From NCBI GenBank assembly GCA_937982505.1, contig CALJLV010000066.1, positions 1 through 64,000 of the forward strand: a DNA stretch of 64,000 nt. Direction: 5' to 3'. This stretch comes from an uncultured Desulfobacteraceae bacterium (GTDB taxonomy: Bacteria; Desulfobacterota; Desulfobacteria; Desulfobacterales; UBA2174). A program made the translations under genes and the position numbers. How positions within the stretch are numbered: the first letter of the stretch is position 1; each line of letters begins with the position of its first letter. Below are positions 17,696-27,800 of this stretch, piece by piece. The notes beneath the pieces were generated by a model, which was not told where the DNA came from, ran no database searches, and saw only the letters and a list, made by a program, of their open reading frames with translations.

Positions 17696-18742
17696 ATGCG
17701 AACACTTCTCATGATGCTTGCGGCGGTCATGGCGCTGTGCAACGGCTTGGCGAACACCGCAGGCGCCCAGGAACTGATCTCTCCGGATATGCCCATCGAG
17801 GAGACCTACCGCCAGGGGATCGGAACTCCGGTGGGCAAAGTCGTCAGGGCCCTCGGGCAGGTGGTCGTCATCCACCGGGGCGAGGCGGTGGGCTGCCGGG
17901 CCAAAGAAGGGCTGGATCTGTACGAAGCCGACACGGTGGTCTGCCTGGAGGAAAGCCAGGCCGTCCTGGAAATGGCCGACGGCAGCCGCCTGAGCCTGGC
18001 CGCCGCCACCCGCCTGAAGCTCACCCGCAGCGTTTTCAGCGCCCGGGAAAAGGACCGCTCCGCCTTTTTCCACCAGATCATCGGCAAGACCCGCTTCGTG
18101 ATCACCAAGATGGCCGACTTCAAGCGCTCCGAGGTGCGGGTGATGACCCCCACCGCCATCGTGGGCGTACGCGGCTCCGATTTTGTCATCATGGCCACGG
18201 AAGCCGCCACCCGGGTCACCACCCTGGACGACACGCTGCTGGAGGTGTTCAACAAGCTGCTGCCCGAGCAGCCGCCGGTGATGCTGGCGGCCTTCCAGCA
18301 GTCGCTGGTGGAAGGCGCCGCCCCGCCCTCGCCGCCGCTGGACATCACCCCCGAGCAGGCCGCCGAGATCGTCCGGGACGTGCCCGCCGATCCCCAGAAT
18401 CTCGCGCCTGAAAAGGAGGCGGCGCCGGCCGCCGCCGGCGCGACGGAACCGGCTGCCGCGACGCTGGAAACGACCGCCGCGGGAGCCTCTTTGACCGGGA
18501 CGCCGGCCGCCACGACCGCCTGCCCGCCGATGCGGGTCGAAGACGCGGCCCTGGTCCCGCCCGAAACGCCGGACAGGGAAATCCCGCCGGCACCGGAAAC
18601 ACCGTACGTCGAAAGACTGGATACCCTTCAGCGCGAAGAGATCACCCGTATCCAGGAAACACAGGACAACAGCCTCAAGAACCTCCAGGAGGAAAATCTG
18701 GCTGTCCAGCAGATGCCGGATTTCCCCAAACCGCCCCGGTAG
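17696..18742 (+). CDS. Secreted FecR-domain protein
   Basis: Periplasmic or surface protein of 348 aa with signal peptide MRTLLMMLAAVMALCNGLANTAGAQ. Residues 45-170 form a FecR-like beta-domain: GKVVRALGQVVVIHRGEA, LYEADTVVCLEESQAVLEMADGSRLSLA, and VRVMTPTAIVGVRGSDFVI, the most conserved FecR stretch. A proline/alanine/glutamate-rich linker (residues 205-300) and a charged helical tail follow. This is not the TonB-system anti-sigma FecR: there is no N-terminal cytoplasmic domain and no sigma factor nearby. Such secreted FecR modules often neighbour large adhesins, as here. SD-like GCGAGGAAAGG precedes the ATG. Function unknown; a role in assembly of the next protein is an inference. Confidence 0.8.
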   Translation: MRTLLMMLAAVMALCNGLANTAGAQELISPDMPIEETYRQGIGTPVGKVVRALGQVVVIHRGEAVGCRAKEGLDLYEADTVVCLEESQAVLEMADGSRLSLAAATRLKLTRSVFSAREKDRSAFFHQIIGKTRFVITKMADFKRSEVRVMTPTAIVGVRGSDFVIMATEAATRVTTLDDTLLEVFNKLLPEQPPVMLAAFQQSLVEGAAPPSPPLDITPEQAAEIVRDVPADPQNLAPEKEAAPAAAGATEPAAATLETTAAGASLTGTPAATTACPPMRVEDAALVPPETPDREIPPAPETPYVERLDTLQREEITRIQETQDNSLKNLQEENLAVQQMPDFPKPPR

Positions 18743-18834
18743 CCCGGACGCTTCCCCGATGGCGGTGACCGTTGGACGCCTGAATCCGGCGCACTGGATG
18801 TCAGGCAACATCCATCTACCCAGGGAGTCTTTCC

Positions 18835-21800
18835 ATGACACGCCAGCCGTATTGCCCGCGCCAAGGCTTGAACCTTTCCCTCCGGATCCTGTCGGTGTTG
18901 CTCGCTTTGATCGCGCCCCTCTTTTTGGGGGAGAACCTCCTGGCAATGGGCGAGGCGATGACCATCAGCGGTTCGGTCATGCACCGCATCGATTCGGGTG
19001 GAAACGATTACGGAATTCTTGACATAACGATAGTCGATTTCAGCGGCACCCTGCCGGACGATATCAGCGCCATCACCGTCACCTATGACAATGGAACCAG
19101 TGGTCCCGTCGATCTCGGCCTGACCAAGGACGACTTTACCTTCGATCCACAGTTCAACCAGTTTTACCTCGCTGCGCCGGGGGTTCCCGGGTTGGGCACC
19201 TACACCTTCACCGTGACCGCCGGGGAGACCGAAGCCGTCGACGCCGATACCCAGACCGTCATCCGCGACATTCCGGCGCCTTACCCTGGAAGCCTCTATC
19301 CCCTGGCCAACAGCACCGTCTACCGGCCCGATGCGACGTTCTCATGGGAGCCGCTGACCGGTTACACCGAAACACCGCTCTACTACCGCTTCGAAGTCTG
19401 CAACGACAACGCCGGATCGGTGGGAACACGGGTTTTCGCGTCGGGGCGCATCCGGGACATGTACCATTACACCCTGAACGATCCGGTCTTGACCCCGGGC
19501 GCCACCTACTGGTGGCGGGTGCGCGTCACCGATGCCGACGCTTACAAGACCACCGAGAACCGCCACGACACCCAATGGCGCCAATTCACCATGGCCGCGT
19601 CCTTTCCCACCTATGCGAGGCCACCGTTCATCAGCGACGACACCCTGGGGGCGATTACCTATTCGCGACCGGGTAAAGATCCCGTGCTCTACTTCTGGGT
19701 CAAGGTCGTCGACCACCAGGGGATCCCCGAAGGCGGCACCTCCCACCAGGTCAAGGCGGCCTTTCCGGCCGGATCGCCGGCGGCCGGTGCGGAAGTCATG
19801 CTGCGTTTTTACCAGGGCCTGGACTGGGACGCCGGCCTGAACCGCTACCGGGCGGCCTACTACGAGAGCGACTTTATCCACACCGGCGGCGCGGACATCG
19901 CCGGTTTTGCAGGGAATTACGTGTTCACCGTCACCGATGCCAGCGGCAACGCCTCGAGTTTTACCGACACGCTGACCGTCAGCCCTGTCGAACCGGTGGT
20001 GCAGGCCTCGATTCAAATAGACGGCCTGCCGGCCAGCGCCGCCCCCACCGTCTCCACCACCCCCACCGTCACCTGGGCGGCCTCGACCAGCCCCAATGTC
20101 AGCCATTACCGGGTCCGCATTTACCAGAACGACGCCGCGACGGTGGTCTGGAACGGCATCGTCGGAGATCAGACCTGCACGGTGCCCCCAGGGGTGCTGG
20201 CGCCCAACGGCACCTACCGTTTCCGGCTGGAAGCCCGCGACGGCCACCAGAACCTGGAGATGGACAACTGGGCCCGCACCCCGGCCAATGCGGAGGATTA
20301 CTTCGTCTTTTACACCGGTCCGGCCAGCGCGGCGGCCCCGTTCATCGACCTGGACAAGCACGGCGTCTTCACCAGCAATCAGGATGTCAAGGGCACGACG
20401 CTCGCTTTTTGGGTCAACGTGCACGACGCCCGGGGAGTGCCGGGCAACATCAAGTCGGTCACGGTCCGCTGGAACGACGGGACGCAAAAGGAGGCGCGCC
20501 TCTACCACGACCCGGAACGGGGCGGCAATGCCACCAGCGGCATTTACTGGTGCGAGACCTTTCATCCACCGGCGGCGGCCACCTACACCTTCACCGCGGA
20601 GGACTGGGACGGCAACAGCGGCAGCGCGACGGATACCTTGACGGTCGACCCCATCGGATATCCGGCGGCCGCCTCTCTTTCACCCAACCCGGCGATGAAT
20701 GTGCCGCTGGGGACCACCGCCGTGAACTTCACCTGGGACGCGGTGGCCGGGGCGGCCTTATACCAGCTTCAGATCATCGACAAGGACTGGAACCGCTACA
20801 ACTTCTTCACGACCGACAACGCTTTTTCCCTGGCCGAAGGGCTTCTTCAGGACAACGCCTATTACCGGTACCGCGTCCTCACGCAGCGCGAATTCTTCGA
20901 ACAGGACGTCGACAACCTCTCCGAGAGCCCCTTCGACGGCAACGGCTACCCCGGTTTCACGACCAGCGCCCGGTCCGGCAGCGCAGCGCCGACCATCGCG
21001 ATGGATGACGGGGTGACGGTTTCCCGCCTGGAAATCGCCTCCCTTGGCGGCACGGTATACATCCTCGAACTGGACGTCGCGGTGACAGACCCGGACGGGG
21101 TGCCGGAAAACATCCAGACCGTGACCGTGACCTATCCGGACGGCACGACGGTGAGAGACTTGAAGCTGGACGACGTGCGCGGGGCCAATCAGGGCGATTA
21201 CGAGGCCCCGATTGTCTTCTACTCGAATCCAGCCGAGATCCAGCAGGGCGTCTACACCTTCACGGTCACCGATTTCGACGGCCGCACGGCCACGGTCAGC
21301 GACACGCTGGTCGTCGATCCGCTGCCGGCGGTCACCGCCCTCTGGCCCCAGCCCAACAGCACGGTCTCCGCCGGCGGGCTGATCATCGACTGGACCGATG
21401 TGCCCGGCGCCGTGGCTTATATCGTTGAGATCATGAAAGATTATGATGATCATCACCGAAGTCCTCGGCTGGCCCAAAGCTTCTACCAAGTGCCGGCCGG
21501 CGTGCTGGCCGACCGAAACACCTACAGCTACCGGGTCTCTGCCGTGCGAGAAAATCCCGAGACCGAAGATGTCGACAACGTCTCCCATACCCATACCGGG
21601 CTGGACAGCCAGGACCCCCACTTCACCGCCCTGGCCTCCGTCGTGGACAACGACGGCGACGGGATGGACGACCACTGGGAGACCGGGTGGTTCGGCGACA
21701 CGACCACCGCCGGCGTCGCCACCGATTTCGATGGGGATGGTCTTTCGGATTTCGATGAATATGGCCACAGCACAAATCCGAAGGTCTCCGACACCGACGG

Positions 21801-24800
21801 CGACGGCCTTACCGACAGTCAAGAGGTCAATACGCACGGCACCAATCCCCTCACGGCGGATACAGACGCCGATGGAATGACGGACGCTTACGAAATCGCC
21901 AGCGGCCTCGATCCGCTGGCGGATGACGGCGGCGGCGATCCGGATGGCGACGGGCTGAGCAACCGGGAAGAATACACGGCGGGCACCGATCCCAACCGGG
22001 CCGACACGGACAGTGATCTGATGCGCGACGGCTATGAGGTCGCCCACGGACTGGATCCGCTGACCGACGACGGGGAGGCGGACCTGGACGGCGACGGGGT
22101 GCCCAACGTGTCGGAATTTATTTTCGGCACGGCGGCCGACAACCCCGATACGGACGGGGACGGATACGGCGACGGCGAGGAGATGGATGCCGGCAGCGAT
22201 CCGCTGGCCGCCTTGGAAACGCCCGAGCGCCTGGCCCTGGTCGCGCTGTACAACGCCGCGGGCGGGGCCGGCTGGACCAACGCTACCGGCTGGATGGGCG
22301 CTGCGGGCACCGAGTGCACCTGGTACGGCGTCACCTGCGACGACAACGGCCGCGTCATCGAACTGCAACTTTCCGGAAACCTTCTTATCGGCGTTATCCC
22401 ACCGGAGCTGAGCCACCTGAAATACCTGGTGGAATTGAACCTCAACACTAACCAGCTCAGCGGTTCGATCCCCGCGGAGCTGGGAAATCTAGTGAATCTG
22501 GCGAAATTGAACCTTTCTCATAACCAGTTGACGGGGGCGATTCCCGCGGCCCTGGGCAACCTGACGAACCTGCAACTGCTGTCCGTTTGGGCCAACCAGC
22601 TGAGCGGATCGATTCCTACGGCCCTGGGCAGCCTGTCAAACCTGATAGAACTGGATCTTTCCGCCAACCAGCTTGAGGGATCGATACCCGCGGAGTTGGG
22701 CAACCTGGAAAACCTCGTATTTCTATTTGTTAACCAAAACCGCCTTGAGGGGCCGATTCCCGCAGCGCTGGGCAACCTGGCAAATCTTGAATATCTTTAC
22801 ATCAACGACAACCGGTTGGCCGGTCCGGTGCCGGCGGAAATCTCCAACCTGACAGCCCTCCTCGACAACGGGAGCGATTTTCGCAACAACGCGCTCTTCA
22901 CCTACGACGAGACCGTCCGCACCTTCATGAACGCCAAGCAGATCGACGGGGACTGGGAAAGCTCCCAGACCCTTCCGGCGGACCTGGATTCGGACGGCGA
23001 CGGGATCCCGGACACCTACGAGACGGCCCACGGGCTGGACCCGCTGGCCGACGACGGCGACGGGGACTTGGACGGCGACGGCCTGACCAACCTGGCCGAG
23101 TATCAGGCCGGCACGGCGGCCGACAACCCCGACACGGACGGCGACGGCTATACGGACAAGGAAGAAATCACGGCCGGGAGCGATCCGCTGGCCGCCTTGG
23201 AAACGCCCGAGCGCCTGGCCTTGATCGCGCTGTACAACGCCGCGGGCGGGGCCGGCTGGACGGACAACACAGGCTGGCTGGGCGAGCCGGGATCCGAGTG
23301 CGACTGGTACGGGATCGAATGCGACGACAACGGCCATGTGGTGGCGCTGCGTCTGGCGGAAAACCACCTGGTCGGTTCGCTGCCGGCGGCCATGGGCAAC
23401 CTGAAGTTCCTGCATTCGTTGTATTTATATACCAACCAGCTCAGCGGCCCGCTGCCGGCGGAGCTGGGCGGCCTGGCCAATCTGTCGATCCTCCACCTGC
23501 ACGACAACCAGTTTTCCGGAGCCCTCCCGGGGCAAATCGGCAACCTGGTCAATCTTTCTTGGATGTCGCTGTCCGCCAACCAGTTCAGCGGGGCCGTCCC
23601 GGTCGAGCTGGGCAACCTGGCAAACCTCTACCACCTGGATCTTTCCGACAACCGGTTCACGGGTCCCATCCCCGCAACGATAGGCCGTCTGTCCCGGCTG
23701 GAATCGTTCTACGCGGCATCCGGCGGCCTCAGCGGGGCCATCCCCGACGAACTGGGCAACCTGGCCCGGCTCAAGACCCTGCACCTGCCGGGCAACCAGC
23801 TTTCCGGGTCGATCCCGGCAGCCGTGGGCGATCTGACCGACCTCACCTGGCTTTCACTTTCCACCAACCCGCTCAGCGGCCAGATCCCCCCGGAACTGGG
23901 CAATCTGGCGAATCTTGAATACCTCTACCTGGACAACAACCAGCTCAGCGGCTCGATCCCCGCGACCCTGGGGAATCTCGCGGCGCTGGTGGATCTGGAC
24001 CTGACCTACAACCAGCTCACAGGCGGCATCCCGGCGGAGCTGGGCGGCCTGACCCGTCTGCGGCGCCTGGAGTTGAAGGCCAACCAGCTCGGCGGCGACA
24101 TCCCCGGGGAGCTGGGGAATCTGGCCAATTTGGAGGACCTGGACCTGGCCTACAATCAGCTTGCCGGGGACATTCCTTCATCGCTGGGCGTCCTGACGAA
24201 CCTCACCGGCCTGTATCTGGACAACAACCAGCTCACCGGAGGCATCCCGGCGGATCTGGGTTTCCTGACGAATCTGACCACCCTCAATCTGCACGCCAAC
24301 CAACTCAGCGGCCCCATTCCCGCCGAATTGGGCAACCTGGCGGGTCTGCAATTTCTGCACATCAACGACAACCGGCTCGGCGGCCCGGTGCCCGAACAGA
24401 TCAAGCATCTGGTGTCCCTGGTGGACAATCAGAGCGATTTTCGCAACAACGCCCTCTACACCGAGGATGACACGGTCCGCGCCTTCCTCAACGCCAAGCA
24501 GACGGGGGGCGACTGGGAGAGCAGCCAGGCGCCGCCGATCACCGTATCGCTTTCCGCCCCGGCTTGGGTCGACGAAGGCGGCCAGATCCCCTACACGGCC
24601 ACGCTGGACGCGCCGGCTCTGGGGGACATGACGGTCACCCTCTCCAACGGCCTGATCCTCATCATTCCCGCCGGCACCCTCAGCGGCGGCCAGACGGTGG
24701 ACGCGCCCGGCGACGATCCCTACCTCGACAGCGAAGATGTGGCGGTCAACATCAACGACGCCACCGCGGGCGACTTCGAACGGATCCTCGTCGACCCGAC

Positions 24801-27800
24801 CCCTGCGGTGACCCGGATTACGGACACGGTCGATGCGACGACGGTAACCCTCGCGGCCACGGCATCGGTTCCCGAGGGCGGCCAGATCACCTACACGGCG
24901 ACGGTGACCCGCACAGCCCAGACCGATGTGACGGTCAACCTGTCCAACGGGGAAGCGATCGTCATCGCCGGCGGTTCGATCACCGGCACGGTGGCCGTCA
25001 CCGCTCCAGCGCTGTCCGGCGAGGTTTCGGCTTTCATCAGCAGCGCCACCGGGGGCAATTTCGAACGGCTCGACCTCGATGCGACGCCGGCGGTCACCCA
25101 GGTTTCCGGAATCCTCGATACCGACGGCGACGGGATGCCGGACGCCTACGAAACCGACAACGGGCTCGATCCCCAGGTCGATGACGGCGGATCGGATGCG
25201 GACGGCGACGGACTTTCCAACCTGGCCGAGTACAACGCCGGCACCAATCCCCAGGCTGCCGACACGGACAGCGACGGGATGCCGGACAGTTACGAAACCG
25301 CCCACGGCCTAAACCCGCTGGTCGACGACGGCGCCGCCGACCCGGACGGCGACGGCCTGACCAACCTGGCCGAATATCAGGCCGGCACGGCGGCCGACGA
25401 CCCCGACACGGACGGCGACGACTATAGCGACAGTGAGGAAATCACGGCCGGCAGCGATCCGCTGGACGACGCAGAGACCCCCGAACGCCTGGCGCTGGTC
25501 GCGCTGTACAACGCCGCGGGCGGGGCCGGGTGGATGAACCGCAGCGGCTGGCTGGGCGAACCGGGCAGCGAATGCTCATGGTACGGCGTCACCTGCGACG
25601 AGGCCGATCACGCCACGCAACTGGTCTTATCCGGGAACAATCTCAATGGCGATCTACCGCCACGCCTGGGCAGCCTGAAGTACCTGCGGCGCCTGGATCT
25701 GAGCAACAACAGCCTTGCCGGCGGCATCCCGGGGGCGCTGGGGAACCTGACGCGCCTGGAACGGCTGAAGTTGACCGGAAACCGGTTGTCCGGCGCCATT
25801 CCGGCAGAACTGGGCAATCTGGTTCATCTGGTGGATCTGTATCTCGACGGCAACCAGTTCAACGGCACCATCCCCCAAGCCCTGGCCGGCCTGACGGCTC
25901 TGCGCTTCCTGCACCTTGACGGCAACCAGCTCGCTGGCGCCATTCCGTCGGACCTGGGCAGCTTGCCCGACTTGCGCAGTTTGGAACTGAGCGGGAACCA
26001 GCTGTCCGGGTCCATCCCGCCGGAACTGGGCAGCCTGTCCAATCTCTTCGCCCTGCACCTCTCCAGCAACCAGCTCAGCGGGAACATCCCGGTTCAACTG
26101 GGGAACCTGAGCAACCTGCAGGAGCTGTGGCTGTCGTCCAACCAGCTTGGCGGTCCGATCCCCGCGGAATTGGGAAATCTGACCAAGCTGTCGGCGCTGC
26201 ACCTCTCCGCCAACCAGTTCGACGGATCCATCCCGGCCGCGCTGGGCGGGCTTTCCCTGCTGCGGCGGCTCTACCTGGACGACAACCAGTTCAGCGCAAC
26301 CCTTCCCCCGGAGCTGGGGGACCTGACCAGCCTGCAGTATCTGCGAATCAACGACAACCGTCTCGGCGGCCCGGTGCCGCCGGAGATCACCCGCCTGACA
26401 GCCCTGATCGACAACCAGAGCGACTTCCGCAACAACCGCCTGTACACCGACGACAATGCCGTGCGCGGCTTCATGAACGCCAAGCAGATCGATGGGGATT
26501 GGGAAAGCACCCAGACCGGCCCCATCACCGTGGCACTGGCGGCCGGCGATACGGTCGCCGAAGGCGGGCAGATCACCTACACGGCCACCGCCAGCCAAGC
26601 CCCCCAGGGCGACATCACTGTGGCGCTCTCCAACGGGGGGGCCATCCTTATCCCGGCGGGCGAGACCAGCGGCCATGTCCTCCTGGAGGCCCCCGGGGAT
26701 GACCCCTACCGCGACGCCGCAGACATCTCGGTCCACATCACGGATGTCGCCGGCGACAGTCAAGACACGCTATGGATCGATCCGGCCCCGGCGGTCACCC
26801 GGATCGTGGACACCATCGACACCACCACGGTGGGCCTGAGCACCGCCGACGTGGACGAAAACGCCGCGGGCGTCACCTTCACGGCCACCTTGAACCATCC
26901 GGGCCAGACCGACGTCACCGTCACCACCACCCTGGGCGACATCCTGATCCCGGCCAGCCAGACCGAGGGAACGCTTTTCATCAACACTCAGGATCCGGAT
27001 GTCTACGTCGATCCGGGCAGCCTCACGGCCTCGGTCAGCGGCGTGAGCGGCGGCAATTTCGAGGCCGTCGACTTCAGCGCCGCTTCAGCCACGGCCCGGA
27101 TCGCCGACACGGTCGACGTGACCACCGTGCGCCTCAGCGCCCCGGCATCGGTGCCCCGGCAGGGCCGCATCACCTACACGGCCACCCTGGACAACCCGGC
27201 CCGCACCGCTTTGACGGTCGACCTGTCCAACGGACAGACCATCCCCATCGCCGCCGGCGCCGAGAGCGGCAGCGTCACGGTGGATGCCCCCGACCAGGAG
27301 GGCGCGGTTCAGGCCCGGATCACCGGCACCGGGCCCCACGACTTCGAACGGCTCGACATCGACCCGACCCCCGCCGTCACCCAGGTCTCCGGGATCCTGG
27401 ACACCGACGGCGACGGGATGCCGGACAGTTACGAAACCGCCCACGGCCTGGACCCCTTCGTCGACGACGGCGCCGCCGACCCGGACGGCGACGGCCTGAC
27501 CAGCCTGGCCGAATATCAGGCCGGGACAGACCCCCGGATTTCCGACACGGACGCAGACGGGTTGCCTGACGGCGAGGAAGTCCACACCCACGGCACCGAT
27601 CCGCTGCGGGCGGACACCGACGGCGACAACCTTTCGGATGGAGACGAAGTCGCCCAGGGAACCGACCCCAACAATGCCCACGACTACCCTCTGACCCCGG
27701 GGACCTACCACGTGGACAGCGACCTCCCGGGCGCCGCGGACGACAGCCGGCACGGCAGATCGGCTGCCGCGCCCTGGAAGACGCTGCACTACGCCGTCGA

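Noticed and set aside
17696..18742. TonB-system anti-sigma factor FecR
   Set aside because: It is a secreted protein with an N-terminal signal peptide and no sigma factor or TonB receptor nearby.
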